From an uncultured Sphingomonadaceae bacterium (GTDB taxonomy: Bacteria; Pseudomonadota; Alphaproteobacteria; Sphingomonadales; Sphingomonadaceae), in the NCBI GenBank assembly GCA_947493195.1, contig CANLQG010000003.1:372001-436000 (forward strand): a stretch of DNA of 64,000 nucleotides, written 5' to 3'. Shown piece after piece: positions 55,364 through 63,435 of the stretch (position 1 is the stretch's first letter; every line of letters begins with the position of its first letter). A program made the position numbers and the translations under genes. The notes under the pieces were generated by a model. The model was not told where the DNA came from, searched no databases, and worked only from the letters and a program-made list of their open reading frames with translations.

Positions 55364-56077
55364 ATGAAACAGGCCCTTGTGCTCTGCCTTGCCACCCTGG
55401 CCCTATCGGCATGTTCGGTACTGCCGCAATCGGCGGCCGGTTCGGGAAGCGCCTCGGAACGCGCTGCCACCGGCTCGACGTCCACGGCAGGCGCCACGCG
55501 CATCGGCGCGCCGCCTCCCGTGGCGCAAAGCAGCGCGGACCGGCAATGCCTGTCCGACCTTGGCCAGGCAGGAGTTCGATTCGATGCGCTACCCGATCGC
55601 TATCTTGGCGAAGGTTGCAGTACGCTGGGTGCGGTGCAGATGCATGCCCTGGCAGGTGACGACGGCCAGTTCGATGTCAGCAATCTCGGTCCGGTCACCT
55701 GCCCCGTCTCCGCCGCGTTTGCGGCCTGGGCGCGGTACGGCGTGGATCGCGCGGCGCGCCAGATCTTCGGCTCTCCCGTGGCGAGCATCCAGACCATGGG
55801 CAGCTTTGCCTGCCGCAACGTGGCGGGAACGTCACGGCGCAGCGCTCACGCCAGTGCCGATGCCATCGACATCGGCGGCTTCGTGCTCGCCGATGGTCGC
55901 CGTATCAGTGTGCAGCACGGGTGGACCGGCAGTGCGCAAGAGCGGCAGTTCCTCCGCGTCGTGCAGCGTAGCGCCTGCCGCCGCTTCGGAACCGTACTGG
56001 GGCCAGATTACAACGCCGCCCATCACGATCATCTCCACGTCGAAGGCGTGATAGAAGGCAATTCTTTCTGCCGTTGA
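55364..56077 (+). CDS. Extensin-like lipoprotein (PF06904)
   Basis: A 237-aa exported protein of the extensin-like C-terminal family. A lipobox-like SAC (Cys17) follows the signal peptide; then a Ser/Thr/Pro-rich linker, and the family domain from about residue 65 with RQCLSDLGQAGVRFD, SAHASADAIDIGGF and HHDHLHVEG. His/Asp residues there suggest a metal-dependent LAS-type fold, possibly peptidoglycan-acting. ATG 55364 has GGAG eight bases before it; an ATG at 55352 is the alternative. Confidence 0.78.
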   Translation: MKQALVLCLATLALSACSVLPQSAAGSGSASERAATGSTSTAGATRIGAPPPVAQSSADRQCLSDLGQAGVRFDALPDRYLGEGCSTLGAVQMHALAGDDGQFDVSNLGPVTCPVSAAFAAWARYGVDRAARQIFGSPVASIQTMGSFACRNVAGTSRRSAHASADAIDIGGFVLADGRRISVQHGWTGSAQERQFLRVVQRSACRRFGTVLGPDYNAAHHDHLHVEGVIEGNSFCR

Positions 56078-56143
56078 CGACCGGCGGGTTATCAAGCGTT
56101 CTGTAGCGAGGTCGTCGAAGACGAGGGTGCCTTCTCGGGCTTA

Positions 56144-56791
56144 TCACGCCTTTCTTCGGGCCGTGTCTTCTTCTTCCGAGTAGCCGTCCTCCAAACCGGC
56201 TTCTATCCGCATTCGCACTGCTTCGGCGGCGTGATGGGCGCCCAGCTTGTCCATCATGTTGGCGCGGTGGATTTCCACCGTGCGTGGACTGATTTCAAGG
56301 TTGCGGGCTATGGCCTTGTTCGAGCAGCCCTCGCTCAGCCAGTCGAGCACCTCGCGCTCGCGCGGCGAGAGTCCGCCGATGCGGCGGCGGGCATCGATCA
56401 GGCGGCGACGGGCGTCGGCATGACGACCGGCATCGGAATGAAAGTGCGCGACCAGGCGACGAAGGTCATGCTGCGACAACGGTAATGGCAGGAAATCCAG
56501 CGCACCAGCCTGAATGGCCTGCACGACTTCTTCCACCTGGGGATCGAGTTTCGCGGCGACCACGGGGGTCCACACGCCGGCATCGGCCAGATCGTCCAGC
56601 AGTCTGGCTACGCCGCAATCCAGCACATCCCCGCTGGCGATGATAACGCCGGATCGCGGCGGCCTGTCGATCAGTTCCACCAGATCCGAATAGACTTCTG
56701 CGTGATGGCCCATTGCCATGATAAGGCGCGATTGCTCTGCGCGGGAGCGGCTGTTGCCGCCGACGATGTGGATAATGATACGCTGTTCCAT
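56144..56791 (-). CDS. FixJ-like LuxR regulator with degenerate receiver
   Basis: A 215-aa NarL/FixJ-type protein. The C-terminal LuxR helix-turn-helix is intact (LSPREREVLDWLSEGCSNKAIARNLEISPRTVEIHRANM). The N-terminal receiver-like part keeps the fold but has lost the phosphorylation residues: HIVGGN replaces the acidic pair, VIIASGDVLD lacks the acceptor Asp, and LPLPL replaces the conserved Lys. It therefore probably responds to something other than phosphorylation. ATG 56791 starts at MEQRIIIHIV. Confidence 0.8.
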   Translation of the reverse strand: MEQRIIIHIVGGNSRSRAEQSRLIMAMGHHAEVYSDLVELIDRPPRSGVIIASGDVLDCGVARLLDDLADAGVWTPVVAAKLDPQVEEVVQAIQAGALDFLPLPLSQHDLRRLVAHFHSDAGRHADARRRLIDARRRIGGLSPREREVLDWLSEGCSNKAIARNLEISPRTVEIHRANMMDKLGAHHAAEAVRMRIEAGLEDGYSEEEDTARRKA

Positions 56792-56988
56792 GCCCGGATT
56801 CTGCGCAGGAATCCCGATCAGAACCAATCCGTATTACCTCGGAATTCCACCTATAAGGAATTGATGTACAAGGAAAGGTCAGGTTATCCGCGGGTTTGCG
56901 GGCATCCATTTCGGATGCTTTCCTGCGGGTTGGCCCTCACTCCGTAAATCCCCGATCCCCCGGACCTGCCCGTATCGGTAGCAGTGAG

Positions 56989-57004
56989 TAGGGGTTAACC
57001 CCTA
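56989..57004. promoter_or_regulatory. Perfect 16-bp palindrome at the Anbu gene end
   Basis: TAGGGGTTAACCCCTA reads identically on both strands and overlaps the stop codon of the Anbu gene. It lies about 200 nt upstream of the FixJ-like regulator. A perfect dyad with no loop is more like a binding site than a hairpin; the FixJ-like protein is one candidate binder. The rest of the 210-bp gap shows nothing I would name. Confidence 0.45.
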
Positions 57005-57757
57005 GTTCGTCTCGTCGGGCTGGTAAAAGCTGTAATCGGGCAGCGAATGGAACGCGCTCCGCAGTGCCTCGCTCCAGCTGTCGCTGATGGCGTTGAAATA
57101 GGGATCGCTGCTTTCGATCCGCCGCTCGTGCCTTGCGCCGAAACCGTCGCGCTCGATCACCATCAGGTCCAGCGGCAGGCCGACGGAGAGATTGGCCTTC
57201 AACGTGGAATCGAAACTCACCATCAAGAGCTTCACGGCATCCTCGAAGCTCATGTCACGGTCGTAGCCGCGGATCAGGATGGGGCGACCGTACTTTGTTT
57301 CCCCGATCTGGAAGAAGGGCGTGTCGAAGCTCGCTTCGATGAAGTTTCCCTCGGGATAGATCATGAACAGGCGCGGTTCCATGCCCTTGATCTGGCCTGC
57401 CAGGATGATGGAGGCGGTGAAGCGCCCCTTGCCCAGCCGACCGTTGTCGTCCTGCGTTTCGTGGATCACCTCGCGTAAAAGCTTGCCCGTTTCTGCCGCC
57501 ACCTGGAACATGGTAGGCAGTTCCATCAGCGAATTCTGCCGTTCCGAGGGCTGCTTCGTGCGCTCTTCCAGGCGGCTGATAACGGCCTGCGTGGTGGCAA
57601 GGTTGCCAGCCGTCATCAGGGTGATAATCCGCTCTCCGGGAACGGACCAGCTGAACATCTTGCGAAACACGGAGATATTGTCGACGCCCGAATTGGTTCG
57701 GGTATCGCTCATGAGGACCAGGCCCTTGTCGAGCACCATTCCTACGCAATAGGTCAT
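57002..57757 (-). CDS. Anbu proteasome-related peptidase
   Basis: A 251-aa Ntn-hydrolase of the ancestral beta-subunit (Anbu/BPH) family, relatives of HslV and proteasome beta subunits. The N-terminus MTYCVGMVLDKGLVLMSDTR exposes Thr2 as the likely nucleophile after Met removal, with Asp17 and the TAGNLA loop following. Anbu rings are open helices; substrates are unknown. The gene overlaps the transglutaminase gene by 4 nt and is the last of four conserved partner genes. Confidence 0.88.
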   Translation of the reverse strand: MTYCVGMVLDKGLVLMSDTRTNSGVDNISVFRKMFSWSVPGERIITLMTAGNLATTQAVISRLEERTKQPSERQNSLMELPTMFQVAAETGKLLREVIHETQDDNGRLGKGRFTASIILAGQIKGMEPRLFMIYPEGNFIEASFDTPFFQIGETKYGRPILIRGYDRDMSFEDAVKLLMVSFDSTLKANLSVGLPLDLMVIERDGFGARHERRIESSDPYFNAISDSWSEALRSAFHSLPDYSFYQPDETN

Positions 57758-58578
57758 TGTTGCTGCTGTTCTTCCGTTTGCTGTTCGACCGACAGGTCGA
57801 CCGTGAGATCCTCGGTCACCGCGCCAAAGCTGATTCCCGTGACGGGGGCGGCATCGTGGTAGTCCCGCCCGGTGGCCACGCGCACATAGCGCGGATCGGG
57901 GCTGATACCATTGGAAATATCGAACCCGACCCAGCCCAGACCCTGCACGTAGGCCTCGGCCCAGGCGTGGGTGGCCTCCTGCTCGATCCGGTCGTTCATC
58001 ATCAGGTAGCCGCTGACGTAGCGCGCGGGAATATCCAGGCTGCGTGCCGCGGCGATGAAGATGTGCGCATGGTCCTGGCAAACGCCGCGCCCCTCTACCA
58101 CGGCCTCTTCCGCGGTGGTGGCAACGCCGGTGCTGCCCGTGCCGTAGACAACCTGCTCCCTGATGGTGTTGGAAAGGTTGTGGAGCGTTTCCACCATCCC
58201 TTCCTCGCTGCGTTCCACCTCTGCAATCAGCGCCTTGATCCTCGGGCCGGGCTTGGTCAATTCGGTCTGGCTTAGGAACGACCACAGCGGCAGGTGCCCC
58301 GCGTGCTGGCCGATCACGCCTGCATGGTCCTGCGTGTCGACCACGCCGCTGCAAGTTACCTTCACCTCCTTCACGCCCTCGTTCACGGCCACGAGGGTCA
58401 CGTGATTGAAGTTCTGGTCATCGTAGGTGAGCTGCTCGTGCGCGCCTTCGAACTCCTGGTTCCATTCGATGATCTTCTGCCCCTGCGTTTCCTTGGGGGT
58501 CAGCCGCAGGCGCTGGATGCCGTGCGCCACCGGGGTAGCGAAGCGATAGCGGGTGGTATGGCGGATAGAGAGGCGCAT
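57754..58578 (-). CDS. Transglutaminase-like cysteine protease
   Basis: A 274-aa protein with the bacterial transglutaminase N-terminal beta domain (SIRHTTRYRF and RLRLTPKETQGQ) and a papain-like core. The catalytic triad is Cys in GRGVCQDHAH, His in EATHAWAEAYV and Asp in VGFDISNG. In this conserved cluster it may cleave or form isopeptide bonds on tags made by the ATP-grasp partner. It lies 12 nt after the alpha-E gene and overlaps Anbu by 4 nt. The C-terminus is a Gln/Glu run. Confidence 0.88.
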   Translation of the reverse strand: MRLSIRHTTRYRFATPVAHGIQRLRLTPKETQGQKIIEWNQEFEGAHEQLTYDDQNFNHVTLVAVNEGVKEVKVTCSGVVDTQDHAGVIGQHAGHLPLWSFLSQTELTKPGPRIKALIAEVERSEEGMVETLHNLSNTIREQVVYGTGSTGVATTAEEAVVEGRGVCQDHAHIFIAAARSLDIPARYVSGYLMMNDRIEQEATHAWAEAYVQGLGWVGFDISNGISPDPRYVRVATGRDYHDAAPVTGISFGAVTEDLTVDLSVEQQTEEQQQQ

Positions 58579-58590
58579 GGTGGGTTCCCG

Positions 58591-59535
58591 TCAGGAGACG
58601 AAGCGATAGTCCTCGGCAATGGCGCCCGCGAGCGACTGGTTGCCGGCAATGAATTCCAGCACGAACTGGTGCAGACCCTGGTCGAAGATATCCTCCACCG
58701 TCTTGCCGGAAAGGCGAAGGTCGGCCTCGCGCATGGCCTCGTGGCAACGGCCTTCCGCCCCGTGCAGGCGCGCCAGTTCCGCAAGGTTGCCGCGCATGTC
58801 GGAATAGCAGAACACCAGGCTGCGAGGAAAACGCTCGTCCAGGATCAGGAAGTCCGCGATGGATCGCGCATCCATGCGTCCGGCATTGAGCCAGCGGTAG
58901 GCCCGTTCTGCCGCCAGGGCGCGCAGGATGTTGTCCCACTGCCCCGTGTCCAGCGGCGTACCGACATAGGACAATGATGGCAGCAAGAGGTAGTATTTCA
59001 CATCGAGGATGCGCGCGGTGTTGTCGGCCCGCTCGAGGAACGTACCCAGCCGGGCGAAGCAGTAGGTCTCGTTCCGCAGCATGGAGCCATGCGATGCGCC
59101 GCGCGCGAGCGTGCTCTCGCGCCGGATCGCGGCCAGCGACATGTTGAGGTTGGAACTGCGCACCGGACGCGCCAGCAGTTCGCGCAGGGTCATCCACCCT
59201 TCGTTGACAGCCTCCCAAACCTCCGCCGTGATGGCAGAGCGGCAGGCGCGCGCATTCGTGCGGGCGCGCTCCACCATCGACAGCACGCTTTCGGAATTGT
59301 GCTTTGAGCGCAGCACGAAGTCGCAGACGTGCGGACCGTCGTAGTCATCATAATGCGACTCATACGCCTGGCGCAGGCCCAGCGTGGTGAGGATGGATTT
59401 CCACTCCTGGTAAGCCATCTCGTCACCGCGGGTGAGCGCCATGCGCTGCCCCGCCGCAAGCAGGCGAGCGGTATTTTCGGCCCGCTCCAGATAGCGGTAC
59501 ATCCAGAAGATTCCGTGGGCGACGCGGCCTAGCAT
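58591..59535 (-). CDS. Alpha-E domain protein (DUF403)
   Basis: A 314-aa all-helical protein of the alpha-E family (PF04168). It begins MLGRVAHGIFWMYRYLERAENTARLL, the family's Glu/Asn-rich first helices, and repeats the pattern near residue 160 (ARLGTFLERADNTARIL). The conserved acidic residues may bind metal or nucleotide. Its role is unknown but it always accompanies the ATP-grasp partner. ATG 59535 is the conserved start. Confidence 0.87.
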   Translation of the reverse strand: MLGRVAHGIFWMYRYLERAENTARLLAAGQRMALTRGDEMAYQEWKSILTTLGLRQAYESHYDDYDGPHVCDFVLRSKHNSESVLSMVERARTNARACRSAITAEVWEAVNEGWMTLRELLARPVRSSNLNMSLAAIRRESTLARGASHGSMLRNETYCFARLGTFLERADNTARILDVKYYLLLPSLSYVGTPLDTGQWDNILRALAAERAYRWLNAGRMDARSIADFLILDERFPRSLVFCYSDMRGNLAELARLHGAEGRCHEAMREADLRLSGKTVEDIFDQGLHQFVLEFIAGNQSLAGAIAEDYRFVS

Positions 59536-59557
59536 GTAAGTGTTTCTCCGATCCGCA

Positions 59558-60988
59558 TCAGTCTTCCAGCACCCAGCTGTCCTTGGTGCCGCCACCCTGG
59601 CTGGAATTGACGACCAGCGAACCTTTCTTCAGCGCCACGCGGGTCAAACCGCCGGGCGTGATGGACACGCCTTCGGGCGAACACAGCACGAAGGGGCGCA
59701 GATCGACATGGCGCGGCGCCAGCCCCTTCTTGGTGAATATGGGGCAGGTGGACAGCGCCAGCGTGGGTTGCGCAATGTAATTCTCGGGTCGGTTTACCAG
59801 CTTGTGGCGGAACTCGGCAATTTCCTTTTTCGAGGCGGTGGGGCCGATCAGCATACCGTATCCGCCCGAACCGTGAACTTCCTTCACCACCAGTTCCGAA
59901 AGGTTATCCAGCACGTACTTCAGCGCATCCGGATCGGCGCAGCGGAAGGTCTCGACATTCGGCAGCAGCGGCTTCTCGCCGGTGTAGAATTCCACGATGT
60001 CGGGCATGAAGGAATAGATCGCCTTGTCGTCGGCGACACCGGTGCCCGGCGCGTTGGCGATGGTGACATTGCCCGAGCGGTAGACATCCATCACGCCGGG
60101 TATGCCGAGAACGCTGGTAGGGTTGAATGTCAGCGGATCGAGGAAATCGTCGTCCACGCGGCGATAGATCACGTCTACCGGGCGGAAGCCGACGGTGGTG
60201 CGCATGTGTACCTTGCCGTCGATCACGCGCAGGTCGCTGCCCTCCACCAGTTCGGCGCCCATCTGGTCTGCCAGGAAGGCGTGCTCGTAATAGGCGGAAT
60301 TGTAGATCCCCGGCGTGAGCACGGCGATGCTGGGATTACCCTTGACCCCTTCGGGCGCGCAGGCAGCAAGGCTTTTTGCCAGCTTGCGCGGATAGTCGGA
60401 GACGTCGGATACCTTCACCTTGCTGAACAGCTCGGGGAACATGGCCATCATCGTCTCGCGGTTCTCCAGCATGTAGGAGACCCCGCTGGGGGTGCGGGCG
60501 TTGTCTTCCAGCACCATGAACTCGTCCGGCCCTGTGCGAACCAGGTCGATACCGACGATATGGGTGTAGACGCCGCCGGGCGGTGTGAAGCCGACCATCT
60601 GCGGTAGCCATGCGGCATTGTCGCGGAAGAGGCGTTCGGGCAGGCGACCGCTGCGGATGATTTCCTGCCGATGGTAGAGATCATGCATGAAGGCATTGAG
60701 AGCCCTCACCCGCTGTTCGATACCCTTGGACAGCCGACGCCATTCGGCGCCGGTGATGATGCGCGGCACCTGATCGAACGGGATGAGCCGTTCTTCTGCG
60801 TCGTCTTCGCCGTAAACGTTGAAAGTGATGCCGGTCTTGCGGAAAAAGCTTTCCGCCTCGAACGCCTTGCGGCGCATCCAGCCCTCGTCCTGCTGTTCCA
60901 GCCAGTCGTTGTAGCCCTGATAAGCTTCACGCACGCTGCCATCGGGCATGTGCATCTCATCGAAGTTGTCCGGTTCGGACGCAGTCAC
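59558..60988 (-). CDS. Circularly permuted ATP-grasp protein
   Basis: A 476-aa protein of the circularly permuted ATP-grasp type (CP-ATPgrasp). ATP-grasp enzymes form amide bonds between carboxylates and amines. Visible blocks are GVYTHIVGIDLVRTGPDEFMVLEDNARTPSG, NAPGTGVADDKAIYSFMPDIVEFY and VVKEVHGSGGYGMLIGP. The start is GTG 60988 with GAGGGG before it. It heads the four-gene operon; 22 nt separate it from the alpha-E gene. Substrate unknown. Confidence 0.88.
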   Translation of the reverse strand: MTASEPDNFDEMHMPDGSVREAYQGYNDWLEQQDEGWMRRKAFEAESFFRKTGITFNVYGEDDAEERLIPFDQVPRIITGAEWRRLSKGIEQRVRALNAFMHDLYHRQEIIRSGRLPERLFRDNAAWLPQMVGFTPPGGVYTHIVGIDLVRTGPDEFMVLEDNARTPSGVSYMLENRETMMAMFPELFSKVKVSDVSDYPRKLAKSLAACAPEGVKGNPSIAVLTPGIYNSAYYEHAFLADQMGAELVEGSDLRVIDGKVHMRTTVGFRPVDVIYRRVDDDFLDPLTFNPTSVLGIPGVMDVYRSGNVTIANAPGTGVADDKAIYSFMPDIVEFYTGEKPLLPNVETFRCADPDALKYVLDNLSELVVKEVHGSGGYGMLIGPTASKKEIAEFRHKLVNRPENYIAQPTLALSTCPIFTKKGLAPRHVDLRPFVLCSPEGVSITPGGLTRVALKKGSLVVNSSQGGGTKDSWVLED

Positions 60989-61052
60989 GCAGGTCCCCTC
61001 GCTAAGCTGGAATCAGCTTTTTCGCACATGCAGCATGCGCCAGATTGTCTCG

Positions 61053-61883
61053 TTAATCAAAGCCTGATTCGCGGCTTAGTTCCTCAACCAGCGCAAGGAT
61101 GACCTCGCGCGAGTCGCAAAACCCCATGTGCGAGCAGCGTAAGGCAACCGCCCGGTCACGCTCGCCGGGCAGTCCGCAGGCCGCACGACGCGAGATCGCC
61201 CCGTCGCGCGGAGACCAGTAGGCTATCGTTTCGACCGGTGGTTTAACGGCCAGTTCCGCCTCGATCGGCAGATCTTCCACGGCGTGTCCAGCGGTGAACT
61301 GGTAGAGCCGCCACAGGTTGTTGGAATAGGGCGTGTGGCTGAACGGGGTGCCCATCGTTATCACCTTGGCCACGCATTCGGGATGCACTTTCGCCACTTC
61401 GCGCGCGAACACGCCGCCAAGGCTCCAGCCGATCAGCACGACCTTCTGGCCATAGCGTTCGTGTACGGCGCGCACGCGCTCGGCCAGCAGTTCGAAATTC
61501 TCGGGCGTTGGCCCGAAATTGTATCCCAGTCCCCAGCGCTTGGCCTTGTGCCCCGCGCGCTCCAACTCGCGCGCCATGTAACGCATGGAGCCGGGATGGG
61601 CCGCAAAGCCGGGTAGCAGGATGACAATGCGCGGATGGTCGGCCTTTTCGATGGGCAATTCGGGTTTCACCAAGCGCGTAACGGGCGCGATGACCTGGGC
61701 TAGTTCTGCCGCGAATAGTTTCCATGACGGGGTGTGGGCGTTGGTTGGGGCGGAGCCGCGCAGCAACCGGAAACGATAGCGGGCATTGTCGCGCAGGTTC
61801 TTCAGCCGCTGCAACACACCGCCACGATCGGGACCCTCGTCGGTGTCATGATCGGTTACTGGCGGATTTCTGCCTGCAGCCAT
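61053..61883 (-). CDS. Alpha/beta hydrolase, lipase-like
   Basis: A 276-aa alpha/beta hydrolase. The oxyanion loop is LLPGFAAHPGSMRYMARELE and the nucleophile is Ser154 in GWSLGGVFARE; CSHMGF near residue 255 supplies the His. The YNFGPTP segment resembles bacterial lipases and esterases. No signal peptide is visible, so it is cytoplasmic or membrane-peripheral. It ends 64 nt before the ATP-grasp operon but on the same strand, so readthrough into that operon is possible. Confidence 0.78.
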   Translation of the reverse strand: MAAGRNPPVTDHDTDEGPDRGGVLQRLKNLRDNARYRFRLLRGSAPTNAHTPSWKLFAAELAQVIAPVTRLVKPELPIEKADHPRIVILLPGFAAHPGSMRYMARELERAGHKAKRWGLGYNFGPTPENFELLAERVRAVHERYGQKVVLIGWSLGGVFAREVAKVHPECVAKVITMGTPFSHTPYSNNLWRLYQFTAGHAVEDLPIEAELAVKPPVETIAYWSPRDGAISRRAACGLPGERDRAVALRCSHMGFCDSREVILALVEELSRESGFD

Positions 61884-62051
61884 TGCCTGCCTTGCCTGTT
61901 GCTGCCGCCGCGTGCGGCATCGGTGCTCTCGCCGATATAGGCAAATATCGTGGCCGTAACAGGGGAAGCCCTTTCACCGACGGGGCAAGGCTTCGCTGAA
62001 GAGGTCAGATGGCGCCCACCGCCTTCATGCGCTTGCGTGCGCGCGGCAGGT

Positions 62052-62588
62052 TCAACTGCAATCGCCGGTCCGCTCCGTCATGACGTTCATTACGATGTTG
62101 GCATCGCCAATGCCAGGTATCGGCTGGGTGAAGGTCATTTCCAGGTCGGAAGAGGTTTCGCCCGCAGTGCCGCTCATGCCTATGCGACCCTGGGGTCCGT
62201 CCTCCGCCTCGCAGGTCATCGCGAGGTCGAGCGTGTCACCTTCGGCGGAAAGGCGCGAAAGGGTGCAGCTGTTGTCCTGCATGGCGGAAATCCACGCTTC
62301 ACGATCCATCGCCTCTGTTACGCAGAAGCTCGATTGCTCCTGAGCGCCTTCGCGGAACGCTGCTTCGAGTGCATCCATGTCGACGCTGGAGGCGCCCGGA
62401 ACTTCGAACGAGACGAGTTCGTAGCTCGTCGAGTATTCGCCCGGCTGCGGCATGACGCCGTTGTCTTCACCCTCCGCCATCACTTCGTCCATCGACAGCG
62501 ATTCGTCGGACAGTTCCTCGTCCGGATCGTTACCGCAGGCAGCCAGCGCAAATGCAGCTAGCAGCGGCAGGGAGTGGATCAGGCGCAT
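62052..62588 (-). CDS. DUF3617 lipoprotein
   Basis: A 178-aa lipidated DUF3617 protein. The signal peptide ends in LAAC with Cys18, followed by an acidic, disordered linker (NDPDEELSDESLSMDEVM) and the DUF3617 domain with PGEYSTSYEL, the FCVTEAMD and CTLSRL Cys positions, and the closing TERTGDCS. It resembles the next gene closely and the secreted copy at 8.9 kb distantly, so it comes from duplication. Function unknown. Confidence 0.78.
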   Translation of the reverse strand: MRLIHSLPLLAAFALAACGNDPDEELSDESLSMDEVMAEGEDNGVMPQPGEYSTSYELVSFEVPGASSVDMDALEAAFREGAQEQSSFCVTEAMDREAWISAMQDNSCTLSRLSAEGDTLDLAMTCEAEDGPQGRIGMSGTAGETSSDLEMTFTQPIPGIGDANIVMNVMTERTGDCS

Positions 62589-62726
62589 GGTATTCCCCTG
62601 TAATTGTTCGGCGGGACAACCCGCATGGCTACAGGCCGGAATACCAAGCATCCGGGGAGCTGCCAATCGCGGCAGGCCGCTGGTGGGGCCGCCGTCCCAT
62701 TTTAGGGCAGGCGACCCGGCTTATGC

Positions 62727-63281
62727 TTAACCCGCGTCGGCCGCGCATTCGCCGACGCGCTCCGACTGAAGGCGCACGACCATGCGCAGGTCGCCCATGT
62801 TCGGATCGGTACCGTCGATGGTCATGGTGGCATCCATGCTGGTGCTGGTGACCTCGCCTTCGTAGGTCATGGTGCCGACGTTACCTTCCCCGTCATCGCA
62901 GTTCATCGCGGCGCTGAACCCGTCGGAGGTCGCGTTGAAGGTCGTCATTTCGCAGGCTTCGTTGTTCCGGCCCATATTCTCCACCATGCTTTCGTAGCCC
63001 TCTTCCGCCTGTTCGGCAGTCAGGCACTGGCTTTGCGGTTCGGCGAACATGCCGGCCATGAATTCGCGCATCATGGCCGTTTCCTCTTCGGACATGCCCG
63101 GAACGCTCACTTCCACCAGCTCCCCGACGGTCCGGTATTCGCCTGCCTCCGGCTTGGGCAGGTTGGCCATTGCCTCGGCAACGCCTTCCGGATCGTTCGC
63201 CGGATCTTCCACGGTGCCGGAATCGCCGCAGGCGGCAAGAGCGAGGCCCGCAAGCAGCGGCAGGGTGTTGATGAAGCGCAT
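62727..63281 (-). CDS. DUF3617 lipoprotein, paralogue
   Basis: A 184-aa lipidated DUF3617 protein with lipobox LAAC (Cys18). The signal peptide MRFINTLPLLAGLALAAC is nearly the same as that of the downstream gene, showing a tandem duplication. The mature part has EAGEYRTVGELVEVSVPGM, QCLTAEQAEEG and ACEMTTF with the family Cys residues. It lies 138 bp upstream of its paralogue and is divergent from uvrB. Confidence 0.78.
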   Translation of the reverse strand: MRFINTLPLLAGLALAACGDSGTVEDPANDPEGVAEAMANLPKPEAGEYRTVGELVEVSVPGMSEEETAMMREFMAGMFAEPQSQCLTAEQAEEGYESMVENMGRNNEACEMTTFNATSDGFSAAMNCDDGEGNVGTMTYEGEVTSTSMDATMTIDGTDPNMGDLRMVVRLQSERVGECAADAG

Positions 63282-63318
63282 GGAAATTCCCTTTTTTGGC
63301 AAGTTGCGGGTGTCGCGA

Positions 63319-63341
63319 CCTGTTGGTTCGAACAACAGGTG
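63319..63341. promoter_or_regulatory. Dyad between uvrB and the DUF3617 gene
   Basis: An 8-bp perfect inverted repeat (ACCTGTTG and CAACAGGT) flanks GTTCGAA. It lies 94 nt before uvrB and 38 nt before the divergent DUF3617 start. It resembles an operator, but not the GTTC-N7-GTTC LexA form, so I do not call it an SOS box. Confidence 0.35.
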
Positions 63342-63435
63342 TAACGACAAGGGCCCTGCCTGCCGACGCATGCGAACACGCCGGGTCACTTAAAGCCACG
63401 TTGCCAATCCGTTCCCCGTCACCCATATCCCCGCC

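Noticed and set aside
63331..63346. LexA box before uvrB
   Set aside because: GAAC is followed after seven bases by GTAA, not GAAC, so the direct repeat fails.
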